Of a stretch of 34,036 bases of DNA, positions 1-7,417 are shown in pieces; within the stretch, counting starts at the first letter, position 1; each line of letters starts with the position of its first letter. Under the pieces are notes generated by a model. That model was not told the origin of the DNA, made no database searches, and saw nothing but the letters and a program-made list of their open reading frames with translations. The stretch lies in assembly GCA_016840065.1 (NCBI GenBank), contig JAEOTB010000093.1, forward strand, positions 1 through 34,036. Reading direction: 5' to 3'. A program made the translations under genes and the position numbers. The DNA comes from Candidatus Hermodarchaeota archaeon (lineage in GTDB: Archaea > Asgardarchaeota > Hermodarchaeia > Hermodarchaeales > Hermodarchaeaceae).

Positions 1-84
1 AACGTGAAAGGACCCGTTCGTGAAGGTGATCTTCTCCTTCTTCGCGAGACAGAAAGAGAGGCTCGGCGAATACGACCACCCTAG
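1..84 (+). CDS. rps28e: Ribosomal protein S28e, C-terminal part (5' end outside window)
   Basis: The first 27 codons of the window read in frame 1 to a TAG at 82-84 and give the typical S28e ending, with NVKGPVREGD followed by a leucine-rich stretch and the basic ETEREARRIR tail. S28e is a small-subunit protein near the mRNA exit region. The start lies upstream of the window. S28e followed directly by L24e is a common archaeal gene order, which supports the call. Too short for the usual length comparison. Confidence 0.88.
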   Translation, partial: NVKGPVREGDLLLLRETEREARRIRPP

Positions 85-107
85 TAGTCTCAAGGATGGC
101 GAAGTAA

Positions 108-368
108 ATGGTAAAGAAATTTACGTGCTCGTTTTGTGGATGCGACATTGAGCCAGGTTCAGGAATGATTTACGTTAAGAACGACGGTAGTCTTCTCTAC
201 CTCTGCAGCAGCAAGTGTAGGAAAAATGCTGTTATTCTTCGCCGGAGAGCACGAAAACTCAAGTGGACAGATGTTTACGAGGAAAGAGTTCGACGGCAGA
301 AAGCAGCCGCGAAGGCTCGTAGCACGAAATCATCTTCACGCAGCCGAGGTTCGCGAAGCAAGACATAG
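108..368 (+). CDS. rpl24e: Ribosomal protein L24e
   Basis: This is a large-subunit protein of 86 aa with a treble-clef zinc finger: two CxxC-type half-sites near residues 7-10 (CSFCG) and 33-37 (CSSKC), then RRxARKLKWT, typical of L24e. Archaeal L24e is often 60-70 aa. The extra length here is a basic, Ser/Arg-rich low-complexity tail from about residue 65, probably disordered and rRNA-binding (inference). The ATG at 108 directly abuts the TAA of a three-codon ORF at 96-107 in the same frame, so the start context is odd. It lies 23 bp behind S28e and is probably co-transcribed. The gene downstream is convergent. Confidence 0.95.
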   Translation: MVKKFTCSFCGCDIEPGSGMIYVKNDGSLLYLCSSKCRKNAVILRRRARKLKWTDVYEERVRRQKAAAKARSTKSSSRSRGSRSKT

Positions 369-417
369 CTTGGTTTGGTCTTGTTATTTAGTTATCAAGT
401 AGAAGTGGGTTAACTCT

Positions 418-1077
418 TTACTTGTCTAGATCCATATTTCCTAAAACTGCGTCTGCGAGTTTCTGGATTTCACGTCTTGTCCAGCTAGGACACTCACTGA
501 TAAGGAGATTTGTTATCTGTTCCTCATAGTGGTCGCGACTGGAATACGATTGAGCATATTCTTTGCAAATTATTCGTATCTTTTGAGTAGCACTAATTTT
601 CGCTCTTCGCCATTTTTCGATGTATGCTAGTAAATTATCGCGTCCCCCGGAACGGATATCAAGCGATGTTCTTTTGTCCCAGAGTGCAATTTCCTTTTCG
701 GCGTTTCCAGGCTCGTCGCTTGCATGGGCTACATTTACTCCACCAACTAGCCCGTATTTTCCACGCAAACTCTCTGGGTCAGCCTTGTCAACAAAGGTAG
801 CACCAAGTACAGCTCTGAGGCGCCTAACAATATCGTTCCCTTCTAAGACAGTAGCTACTACTTTTCCTACTCGGATGAACTGTATTAGCCAAGGAAAGAA
901 AAATTTCCCCTTGTGTATCGCGTAGTGTTGCGCTGCAAGAGATTTTGGGACACTTCGTTCTACGAATCCTAGTGGTCTAGCATCGGGAAGCGCTTCAAGG
1001 ATTCTTTCAAGTACCGCTGCGCCTACCCCCCGGCGCATCGTGGCATCTGGCTTTAGAACAAGTAGTGTTCGCTCCAT
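418..1077 (-). CDS. ndk: Nucleoside diphosphate kinase with C-terminal extension
   Basis: It transfers the gamma phosphate from NTPs to NDPs through a phosphohistidine. The core is canonical: KPDA at residues 9-12, VVATVLEG near 73-80, the LRG nucleotide-binding arginine near 104-106 and the active-site His118 in NVAHASDE. Most NDKs end around 150 aa; this one runs to 219 aa. The extra ~75 residues are charged and predicted helical, and I recognise no domain in them. It is on the minus strand, convergent with L24e, although many archaea carry ndk co-directionally after L24e. A GAGGT Shine-Dalgarno element lies about 10 nt before the ATG. Catalysis should be intact; the tail's function is unknown. 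Confidence 0.93.
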   Translation of the reverse strand: MERTLLVLKPDATMRRGVGAAVLERILEALPDARPLGFVERSVPKSLAAQHYAIHKGKFFFPWLIQFIRVGKVVATVLEGNDIVRRLRAVLGATFVDKADPESLRGKYGLVGGVNVAHASDEPGNAEKEIALWDKRTSLDIRSGGRDNLLAYIEKWRRAKISATQKIRIICKEYAQSYSSRDHYEEQITNLLISECPSWTRREIQKLADAVLGNMDLDK

Positions 1078-1159
1078 CAGAGTTTACCTCAGATAGGTAA
1101 AAACAAGCCACATCACAAAAACTCTTGGGCTAGACAACATATGGGAGGCTGACACAATT

Positions 1160-1168
1160 CTTAAATAT
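1160..1168 (+). promoter_or_regulatory. TATA box for the aIF5B gene
   Basis: CTTAAATAT sits 55 nt before the aIF5B ATG at 1223. An archaeal start site about 25 nt downstream would give a leader of roughly 30 nt. The same TTAAATA core precedes S15 at 9645, which supports it as this organism's TATA consensus. No experimental support. Confidence 0.6.
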
Positions 1169-1222
1169 CGTCTATTGTTTCGGAAAAAAACCTGAAAGAA
1201 TTCATTAATTTTGGTGTTGTAG

Positions 1223-3013
1223 ATGTCGTCAAAACCTGTTCGTCAGCCCATTGTATGTATGCTGGGTCACATAGATGTGGGCAAGACCCTTCTGCTGGAT
1301 AAGATTCGAGGAACTGCGGTTCAAGCTAGAGAGGCAGGCGGTATCACACAGCAAATCGGGGCTAGTTTTTTTCCTCTCCTAACTCTTAAGGAAATAGTTG
1401 GTGACTTGATCAAGAGCCTCAACCGTGAATTCACTCTTCCCGGTCTACTCGTTATTGATACACCTGGTCACGCCGCATTCTTCAATCTAAGGAAGAGGGG
1501 GGGCGCTGTTGCGGATATCGCCATCCTTGTAGTCGATATCATCGATGGCTTGCAACCGCAAAGTTATGAATCTCTGCGAATACTACGCGCGCGCAAAACA
1601 CCCTTCCTGATCGCGCTAAACAAAGTGGACAGGTTACCTGGATGGAAACCTCAAGAAACAAGAAGTATCACGGAATCATTGCAGAAACAAACTGATTATG
1701 TTCGAAAATCACTCGACGAAAAGCTCTATGAAGTGATGGGGGATCTCCATCGGGAGGGGTTTCAGGCTAATCGCTTTGACCGAATTGAAGATTTTGCACA
1801 GACAATTGCGGTAATTCCTACGAGCGCGAAAACCGGTGAGGGGCTATCAGAGCTACTCCTTGTTCTAACTGGATTAGCCCAGGAATATCTAGAACAACAA
1901 CTTCAGACCACACCTGGTCCTGGGAAGGGGGTCGTTCTTGAAGTAAAGGAAACACCAGGTCTAGGCGTTACCATCGACACGATTCTCTTTGATGGGATAA
2001 TCCGTCAAGGGGATACTATTGTAGTTGGTGGGCTCCAAGGACCTATCACCACTCATATCAGGGCTCTCCTAATGCCTAAGCCTCTTGATGAAATCCGGGA
2101 TCCGAAGGAGAGGTTTAAACAAGTTGAAGAGGTTGTTGCTGCAGCAGGTGTAAAAATCGCTGCACCGAATCTTGATGATGCCATTGCTGGGGCAGGGCTC
2201 TTTGTTGCTACATCAGAGGAGGAAGAGGAAGCAGCTCGTGAACGAATCCTTCAAGATATGGAAGAGGTCCGCATAGAAACTGATAAACTTGGAGTACTAC
2301 TTAAAGCTGATACCCTCGGGTCGTTGGAAGCGCTAATTGGTTATCTTCGTGATCGTGGAATTCCTATCCGCAGAGCAGATATTGGTGATGTTTCGAAGAA
2401 TGATGTCATAGAGGTTTCAACGGTCAGAGAATCCGATCCATTACTTGGGGCAATTCTTGTCTTTAATAGCAAAATACTTCCTGACGCAAACAATGAAGCG
2501 TCTGACTTGCAAGTTCCTATATTCCAAAGCCGCATTATCTACGATCTTGTAGAACAATATGAACTCTGGGTTGAAGAAAGGAAACAGGAAATGGAAGCTG
2601 AACTCCTAGGAAAAATAATTTTTCCTGGTAAAATGGAAATCCTACCAGGATACGTGTTCCGTCAGAGCAGTCCTGCGGTTGTTGGAGTCCGGGTTCTCGG
2701 CGGTCGACTCTCACCGAAAAGTAAATTGATTCATCCTGATAATCGCCGGGCAGGCAGCATCCAACAGCTTCAAGACAAGGGAAAAACTGTCCCTGAAGCA
2801 CGTATTGGTGCTGAAGTCGCTGTCTCGATAAAAGGCGTTACTGTGGGTAGGCAAATCGACGAGGGCGACATCCTCTACATCGACCTCTCTGAATCGATGG
2901 TCATTAAGCTCAACCAGGAGTTTAAGGATAAATTAACTTCTGACGAACTGGATATATTACATGAACTGCTTCAGATAAAACGAAAACACGTATCACCATT
3001 TTGGGGAGTCTAA
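1223..3013 (+). CDS. infB: Translation initiation factor aIF5B (IF2-like GTPase)
   Basis: This is the GTPase that promotes subunit joining and initiator tRNA positioning. It has 596 aa, normal for archaeal aIF5B without the eukaryotic N-terminal extension. G1 is GHIDVGKT at residues 15-22, switch I contains GGITQQIGA (about 39-47), G3 is DTPGH at 79-83 with the catalytic His83, and G4 is NKVD at 133-136. Beta-barrel domain II, the IF2 domain 3 (ADTLGSLEAL) and the C-terminal barrel follow. The P-loop residue that is His in most bacteria and archaea and Thr in eukaryotes is Val19 here. It has its own promoter and is separated from S6e by 169 bp. Confidence 0.97.
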   Translation: MSSKPVRQPIVCMLGHIDVGKTLLLDKIRGTAVQAREAGGITQQIGASFFPLLTLKEIVGDLIKSLNREFTLPGLLVIDTPGHAAFFNLRKRGGAVADIAILVVDIIDGLQPQSYESLRILRARKTPFLIALNKVDRLPGWKPQETRSITESLQKQTDYVRKSLDEKLYEVMGDLHREGFQANRFDRIEDFAQTIAVIPTSAKTGEGLSELLLVLTGLAQEYLEQQLQTTPGPGKGVVLEVKETPGLGVTIDTILFDGIIRQGDTIVVGGLQGPITTHIRALLMPKPLDEIRDPKERFKQVEEVVAAAGVKIAAPNLDDAIAGAGLFVATSEEEEEAARERILQDMEEVRIETDKLGVLLKADTLGSLEALIGYLRDRGIPIRRADIGDVSKNDVIEVSTVRESDPLLGAILVFNSKILPDANNEASDLQVPIFQSRIIYDLVEQYELWVEERKQEMEAELLGKIIFPGKMEILPGYVFRQSSPAVVGVRVLGGRLSPKSKLIHPDNRRAGSIQQLQDKGKTVPEARIGAEVAVSIKGVTVGRQIDEGDILYIDLSESMVIKLNQEFKDKLTSDELDILHELLQIKRKHVSPFWGV

Positions 3014-3182
3014 CTCGGAAGGAGTGACTGGTAAGATTCGCATTTTCTCCCAGCAACTCCTTGCTCCTTGAAGTGCTTAACGGCAAGATTGATAAGCTGT
3101 TAACTCGTGCTAAAGTTCTATTCCAATCCCTTTTGAAAAGTGGATTGCTAAACTACTAAAAACAAGTTATCGAGGATTTGAC
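3014..3182 (+). other. Intergenic spacer with a possible 32-aa micro-ORF
   Basis: The 169-bp gap between aIF5B and S6e holds no tRNA or strong promoter that I can see. An AAGGAG motif lies at 3019-3024. A TTG-initiated frame runs 3061-3159 and would encode a leucine/lysine-rich peptide beginning MLLEVLNGKID. The Shine-Dalgarno is far (over 35 nt) from that TTG, so translation is doubtful. GAGG at 3172-3175 is the likely S6e ribosome-binding site. Confidence 0.25.
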
Positions 3183-3581
3183 ATGGTACGGATTCGGCTA
3201 GTAATTGGCGACTCTGAAACTGGAAAAACTACACAACTCGAACTCAGTGAACAGAGAAGTCGTGCACTTCATGGTAGAGTCATCGGCGATATCATCGAAG
3301 GTGATCCTCTAGGTTTGCCTGGTTATACATTCAAGATTAGAGGCGGCAGCGATACTACTGGAACACCTATGCGTCCTGACGTCCATGGTGCGGTTCGTAA
3401 ACGGCTCTTACTCCGTGGAGGTGTTGGTTACCGCGCAAGCACTCAAGGCCAACGTCGTAGACGCAGAGTGCGTGGCAATGAAATCACGGACGAAATCATC
3501 CAGGTCAATGTCTTGATGGTCACAAAGGGATCTAAACCCCTCCTCGAACTCGTTGAAAAGGCAACATCCACCAAAAGCTAG
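3183..3581 (+). CDS. rps6e: Ribosomal protein S6e
   Basis: This is a small-subunit protein of 132 aa, the usual archaeal length and lacking the long eukaryotic phosphorylated tail. Conserved features are the VIGDIIEGDPLGLPGY block (about residues 33-48), the IRGGSDTTGTPMRPDV block (about 52-67) and the RRRRRVRGNEI motif near residue 91-101. The start is backed by GAGG 7 nt upstream of the ATG. It lies 26 bp before aIF2-gamma, an arrangement seen in many archaea and consistent with one operon. Confidence 0.96.
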   Translation: MVRIRLVIGDSETGKTTQLELSEQRSRALHGRVIGDIIEGDPLGLPGYTFKIRGGSDTTGTPMRPDVHGAVRKRLLLRGGVGYRASTQGQRRRRRVRGNEITDEIIQVNVLMVTKGSKPLLELVEKATSTKS

Positions 3582-3607
3582 TCTCAGACATTCACGAGGT
3601 ACGTTCT

Positions 3608-4870
3608 ATGCCACCGAGAGTGCCTAAACAAAGCGTCGTCAATATTGGTCTTGTTGGTCACGTCGACCATGGTAAGACGACCCTGGCGAAGGCGTTGTCG
3701 GGTGAGTGGACTGACAGACACTCACAGGAGATAGAACGGGGAATCTCAATAAAGTTAGGCTATGCTGATCTTATTTTCTACAAATGCCCAGCCTGTCCCC
3801 CACCAGAATGTTACACAATAGAACCCTCATGTCCTAAATGTGGTGGAGAAGCTGAGCTATTGCGACGGATATCGCTGGTAGATGCACCTGGGCACGAAGT
3901 GTTAATGGCTACTATGGTTTCAGGTACCGCTCTTATGGACGGTGCATTGCTTCTAGTAGCAGCTGATGAGAAATGCCCACAACCCCAGACTCGAGAACAC
4001 TTGGCAGCTCTGGAAATAACAGGTGTGGACAAAATCATAATAGTTCAAAACAAAGTTGAACTTGTATCCGAAAAGCAAGTGCTAAAGAATTATGAGGAGA
4101 TTCGGAAATTCGTCGCTGGAACTTTGGCAGAAAACGCTCCAATCATACCTATCTCGGCAATGTTTGGTACAAATCTAGATGTATTGATTCAAACAATTGA
4201 AGAGACAATTCCGACACCACAACGGGATTTAAAGAAGCCAGGTCTAATGTATATTGCACGTTCTTTTGACATAAACTATCCTGGTACCACACCTGAGAAA
4301 CTAAGAGGTGGGGTTGTTGGTGGGACCATTATTCAAGGAAAGTTGAAAGTGGGGGATGAGCTAGAACTCCGTCCTGGAATGCGGGTGAAGCAGGCTCGAA
4401 GTAAGCAACCGGTTTACAAACCTTTGCTCACAAAGGTAATGAGTATCCAATCAGGAACAGGGGCGAAATTAAACACTGCAAGTCCTGGTGGACTAATCGG
4501 CATAGGAACAACATTAGATTCTGCATTTACTCGGGCTGATTCGTTAATTGGAAACATTGCGGGAATCTCTGGAGAACTACCATCTTTAGTCGATAGCATC
4601 ACGTTGAAACCCTTCCTGTTGAAGCAAGTAGTTGGACTCGAAAAACAAATCGCTGTCATACGAATCAAACCCAAGGAGGAACTGATGTTAGTTATGGGGA
4701 CATCAGTTACAGTGGGTATTGTTCAGAAAGTGATGAAGAAGAGCAAGTTAGTTACTTTCAAATTGCAGAAGCCAGTCTGTGTTCTACCAGGTCAAAGAGT
4801 AGCGATTAGTCGGTTAGTTGAGAAGAGGTGGCGACTTATTGGCTGGGGAGCCATCACTGAAGAGGAATGA
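3608..4870 (+). CDS. eif2g: Translation initiation factor 2 gamma subunit (aIF2-gamma)
   Basis: This is the GTPase subunit of aIF2 that carries Met-tRNAi to the small subunit. It has 420 aa, full length. G1 is GHVDHGKT at residues 17-24, followed by the family-specific zinc knuckle (Cys60/Cys63 with Cys75/Cys78), G3 DAPGHE and G4 NKVE. Barrel domains II and III fill the C-terminus. GAGGT lies 7 nt before the ATG. The 3' end overlaps the next gene if that gene starts at its ATG. The alpha and beta subunits are not in the window. Confidence 0.97.
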   Translation: MPPRVPKQSVVNIGLVGHVDHGKTTLAKALSGEWTDRHSQEIERGISIKLGYADLIFYKCPACPPPECYTIEPSCPKCGGEAELLRRISLVDAPGHEVLMATMVSGTALMDGALLLVAADEKCPQPQTREHLAALEITGVDKIIIVQNKVELVSEKQVLKNYEEIRKFVAGTLAENAPIIPISAMFGTNLDVLIQTIEETIPTPQRDLKKPGLMYIARSFDINYPGTTPEKLRGGVVGGTIIQGKLKVGDELELRPGMRVKQARSKQPVYKPLLTKVMSIQSGTGAKLNTASPGGLIGIGTTLDSAFTRADSLIGNIAGISGELPSLVDSITLKPFLLKQVVGLEKQIAVIRIKPKEELMLVMGTSVTVGIVQKVMKKSKLVTFKLQKPVCVLPGQRVAISRLVEKRWRLIGWGAITEEE

Positions 4871-5285
4871 TGTTTCAGCTCGTCGCCCTGTTGTGGTGCT
4901 GCTTGATACGAACTTCTTGTTGTTGCCCTTTCAGCGGCGAATCGATATTTTTGAGGAAATCAAGCGTCTGTTGATTAGTCATGTCGAGTTTGTGGTGCTT
5001 CCACAAATCCTGAGCGAGTTACAAAGGCTAGTAGCGCACGGATCCAGTAAGGAAAGTCGTGCTGCTCGAAGTGCATTGCAGCTCGTGCAGCATTACTGCA
5101 CATCTAGAAGTCAACCAGGTAATATTAAGGTCAAGCTCGACGCTGACACAGCATTACTACACTACGCGCTGGCGACAAGGGCTATTGTTGCAACGAATGA
5201 CCGCGCCTTACGTCGTAGTCTAGTTAAAAGTGGATGCCGCGTAATTTTCTTAAGAAAATTAGCGATTCTTGCGCTTGATGAATGA
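4818..5285 (+). CDS. PIN-domain nuclease, Fcf1/Utp24-like
   Basis: This is a probable metal-dependent ribonuclease. Counting from the ATG at 4818, the acidic PIN residues are Asp30 (LLDTNFLLLP), Glu67 (LSELQRL), Asp110 (DADTALLHYA) and Asp128 (VATNDRALR). A PIN protein directly after aIF2-gamma is a conserved archaeal arrangement, and its relatives act in rRNA processing (family knowledge; role here inferred). The start is uncertain. The ATG gives a 53-bp overlap with aIF2-gamma. A CTG at 4857 has GGGGAG 6 nt upstream, and GTG codons lie at 4893 and 4896 just before LLDTNF. Confidence 0.85.
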   Translation: MRRGGDLLAGEPSLKRNDVSARRPVVVLLDTNFLLLPFQRRIDIFEEIKRLLISHVEFVVLPQILSELQRLVAHGSSKESRAARSALQLVQHYCTSRSQPGNIKVKLDADTALLHYALATRAIVATNDRALRRSLVKSGCRVIFLRKLAILALDE

Positions 5286-5357
5286 CTACTCGTTCAAAAC
5301 TCAATTTAATAGAAAAGCTTATCAGCAAATCAGGCTTCCAGAAATCGACGCTTGACT

Positions 5358-5377
5358 AAGGAGGCATAGCAAACCTG
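5358..5377 (+). promoter_or_regulatory. Shine-Dalgarno AAGGAGG and CTG start codon of Rpo7
   Basis: AAGGAGG at 5358-5364 is followed after 10 nt by CTG at 5375-5377. The frame is bounded upstream by a TAA at 5357-5359, and no ATG, GTG or TTG occurs in frame until a GTG at 5492. The family's conserved N-terminus (MYxxxT...VxIPPxxF) is encoded from this CTG onward, so it decides the start. Confidence 0.75.
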
Positions 5378-6016
5378 TACCAAGCTGTAACCATTCAAAG
5401 CAATGTCAGTATCCCGCCGAAACGATTCAATGAAGACCTCTATGAGGTAGCGGAGGAACTTCTCCGCGCTGAGTACGAAGGCGTAATCGATGTGGATTTA
5501 GGCTTCATAATAGCGGTCGTAGAAATAATGGAGATCGGTATGGGTAGGCTGATTCCAGGTGAAGGTGCGACGTATCACGATGTTACAGTGAAAATTTTGA
5601 CATTCAAACCTGTGGTGAATGCACTTGCACTTGGTGAGGTAGTAGAGGTTGTAGATTTCGGTGCTTTTATCAGATTGGGTCCTCTTGATGGTCTATGTCA
5701 CGTAAGCCAAATCACAGACGACTTCTTCTCATATGATCCACGAAGAGCTGCCCTAGTTGGAAAGGAAACTGGTAGAGTAATTAGCGAGGGCGACCAAGTA
5801 CGAACTCGAATAGTTGCGGTTAGCATAGAAGGTGGTGCGCGTGGTGGAAAACTTGGACTTACCATGCGTCAACCCTATCTTGGAAAACTAGACTGGATTA
5901 AGGAAGAGATTGCAAAACTTCTGGAATCTAAACAAAAGGCAGAAGGAAAGGGTCCTGATTCAAAACCCGAAAAGGGTGCTTCACGTTCAGGTAAGGAGGA
6001 ACCTAAGGGGCCCTAA
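5375..6016 (+). CDS. rpoE: RNA polymerase subunit Rpo7 (RpoE', RPB7 homologue), CTG start
   Basis: This is the stalk subunit of archaeal RNA polymerase, pairing with Rpo4. From the CTG the protein is 213 aa. The N-terminal tip domain reads YQAVTIQSNVSIPPKRF, then EYEGVIDVDLGF and the GEGATYHDV block. An S1 domain follows (VVDFGAFIRLGPLDGLCHVSQITDD), then LTMRQPYLGKL. The last ~40 residues are a Lys/Glu/Gly-rich tail longer than usual. Starting at the first standard codon (GTG 5492) would delete about 39 conserved residues. Spt4 follows 62 bp downstream, the usual neighbour. Confidence 0.93.
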   Translation: MYQAVTIQSNVSIPPKRFNEDLYEVAEELLRAEYEGVIDVDLGFIIAVVEIMEIGMGRLIPGEGATYHDVTVKILTFKPVVNALALGEVVEVVDFGAFIRLGPLDGLCHVSQITDDFFSYDPRRAALVGKETGRVISEGDQVRTRIVAVSIEGGARGGKLGLTMRQPYLGKLDWIKEEIAKLLESKQKAEGKGPDSKPEKGASRSGKEEPKGP

Positions 6017-6078
6017 TCACATTTCTACCTACTTGAACCATACTAGCTTGAGGTTTTCAAGGAGAGTGCAGGAAAAAA

Positions 6079-6264
6079 ATGGCACGTAAAGCTTGTCGTA
6101 CCTGTCGATTGATAACCACCAAGAGTCACTGTCCAATTTGTAGAGGCACTAATTTATCAGACAGTTTTTCAGGGGTGGTCTTAATCTTCGATCCAGAGCA
6201 TTCAATGATTGCTAGAAAGCTTAACATCAGCGAACCAGGTGAATACGCGCTAAATGTCCGCTGA
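6079..6264 (+). CDS. spt4: Transcription elongation factor Spt4 (RpoE'')
   Basis: This is a small zinc protein that binds Spt5 and supports RNA polymerase processivity. It has 61 aa, typical length. Zinc ligands are Cys6/Cys9 (CRTC) and Cys18/Cys21 (CPIC). The C-terminal half has the conserved SFSGVVLIFDPEHS and IARKLNI segments. An AAGGAG-like element precedes the ATG. Its position between Rpo7 and the dephospho-CoA kinase gene matches many archaeal genomes. Confidence 0.95.
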   Translation: MARKACRTCRLITTKSHCPICRGTNLSDSFSGVVLIFDPEHSMIARKLNISEPGEYALNVR

Positions 6265-6279
6265 GGCGGGGTAACCTTC

Positions 6280-6828
6280 TTGTCTCGCGATTTGTTACGT
6301 AGCGTGACTTTGCACCTACCAGAAGAACTTCGCAGCTCACTAAAACCCCCGAAGGGGAAACTGTTTTCTCGGGAGGCACTTGGGGCAGCTGAAGATACAT
6401 GTGCTTATATTAGACAAAAAAAGCTTCATCCTGTAATCGCTGTTGGCGATATGGTCTCAATAAACTTGGACAAGGTAAGTTGTCAAGCCACAGTATCCAT
6501 ATTAGATGGGAAGACTAAACGTCATGAGAAGTTAGATTTCGAGTTCGCTGTTGATGTAGTTTTCCAAGCAGCTAATCCTGCTGGGCAAATCACACCAGAG
6601 GTTTGGATAGCCATTGAACATGCACTAGCACTGGGGGCAAAGGGAAAAACAGTGAAAATCTTTATAGAGGGTGAAGAAGACCTAACCGCATTGCCTGCCG
6701 TGATGCTTTCCCCTCTCGGCGCGGCTGTTGTGTATGGGCTGCCTAGTAAAGGCATCGTTGTCATCAAAGTGACCTCTACACAAAAACGAGATGTATGTCG
6801 AATCATGCAGAAGATGGTATCGAAATGA
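6280..6828 (+). CDS. GTP-dependent dephospho-CoA kinase (DUF359)
   Basis: It catalyses the last step of archaeal coenzyme A synthesis, phosphorylating dephospho-CoA with GTP (family knowledge). It has 182 aa, with GDMVSINL near residue 56 and the diagnostic block GEEDLTALPAVMLSPLG near residues 129-145, followed by VVYGLPSKGIVVIKV. It starts with TTG at 6280, 15 nt after Spt4 stops, behind a GGCGGGGT stretch. Its TGA overlaps the S24e ATG (ATGA), indicating translational coupling. Confidence 0.9.
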   Translation: MSRDLLRSVTLHLPEELRSSLKPPKGKLFSREALGAAEDTCAYIRQKKLHPVIAVGDMVSINLDKVSCQATVSILDGKTKRHEKLDFEFAVDVVFQAANPAGQITPEVWIAIEHALALGAKGKTVKIFIEGEEDLTALPAVMLSPLGAAVVYGLPSKGIVVIKVTSTQKRDVCRIMQKMVSK

Positions 6829-7121
6829 AAATCACTATAGAAAACAAGGTGGACAATCAACTCCTCCACCGCCAGGACATCACATTTCAGGTAGATCATT
6901 CAGGGTCGTCTACTCCCAAAAGACTAGCAGTTCGAGCGAAACTAGCAGCCCTGCTAAATTGCCAAGAAGACCAACTCTACATCATTGAACTCGCTGGGGT
7001 GTTCGGTCGCAGTTCATCACGGGGATATGCTCGTCTTTATCCCTCTAAGGAAGCCGCTCTTGCACAAGAGATTAAACATATCATCAAACGGCATGAACCT
7101 AAAGAGGAGGAAAGTAGCTAG
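6825..7121 (+). CDS. rps24e: Ribosomal protein S24e
   Basis: This is a small-subunit protein of 98 aa from the ATG at 6825. The start MKITIENKVDNQLLHR aligns with the family N-terminus, and the upstream in-frame ATG at 6795 would add ten unconserved residues read from the end of the previous gene. Conserved features are VDHSGSSTP, the VRAKLAALLN helix, FGRSSSRGYARLY and the C-terminal HIIKRHEP. The start overlaps the stop of the DUF359 gene by ATGA. Confidence 0.94.
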   Translation: MKITIENKVDNQLLHRQDITFQVDHSGSSTPKRLAVRAKLAALLNCQEDQLYIIELAGVFGRSSSRGYARLYPSKEAALAQEIKHIIKRHEPKEEESS

Positions 7122-7174
7122 AAGCAATCCTCAAATTTACAGCTACATCATAAACGAAGTGAAGGTGAAAACCA

Positions 7175-7348
7175 ATGCCAAAAACTCATAAATATTATAA
7201 AGTTGGCAAAGATGGGAAACTAACACGTGAGCGCCGCTTCTGTAGCCGCTGTGGTGACGGTGTCTTTATGGCAGAACACTCTGATCGAATCGCTTGTGGC
7301 AAGTGTGGGTTTACGGAATTCAAACCCACAAGAAAAGAGGACGAATAA
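7175..7348 (+). CDS. rps27ae: Ribosomal protein S27ae
   Basis: This is a 57-aa zinc ribosomal protein. It opens [10 protein letters not shown] and has a four-Cys site: CSRC (Cys23/Cys26) and CGKC (Cys41/Cys44), followed by GFTEF and a short charged tail. It is the archaeal S31/S27a domain without a fused ubiquitin. GAAGGTG lies just upstream of the ATG. S24e followed by S27ae and then Kae1 is a classic archaeal order. Confidence 0.95.
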   Translation: MPKTHKYYKVGKDGKLTRERRFCSRCGDGVFMAEHSDRIACGKCGFTEFKPTRKEDE

Positions 7349-7417
7349 GGCAGAATAAGATACGCTTCTGAAGAGGCGGCCTGTCACTAACTCTTTAGGC
7401 TAGCCTGAGGTATTCTA

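Noticed and set aside
620-925. Plus-strand frame of 101 aa opposite NDK
   Set aside because: Antisense to the conserved NDK core; low-complexity Ser/Pro composition and no recognisable family.
2341-2801. Two minus-strand frames inside aIF5B
   Set aside because: They lie wholly within the aIF5B coding region and show no conserved motif.
3061-3159. TTG-started 32-codon frame before S6e
   Set aside because: No Shine-Dalgarno at a workable distance and too short to judge; kept only as a remark in the spacer entry.
6522-6899. Minus-strand 125-aa frame over the DUF359/S24e junction
   Set aside because: Antisense to two well-supported overlapping genes.
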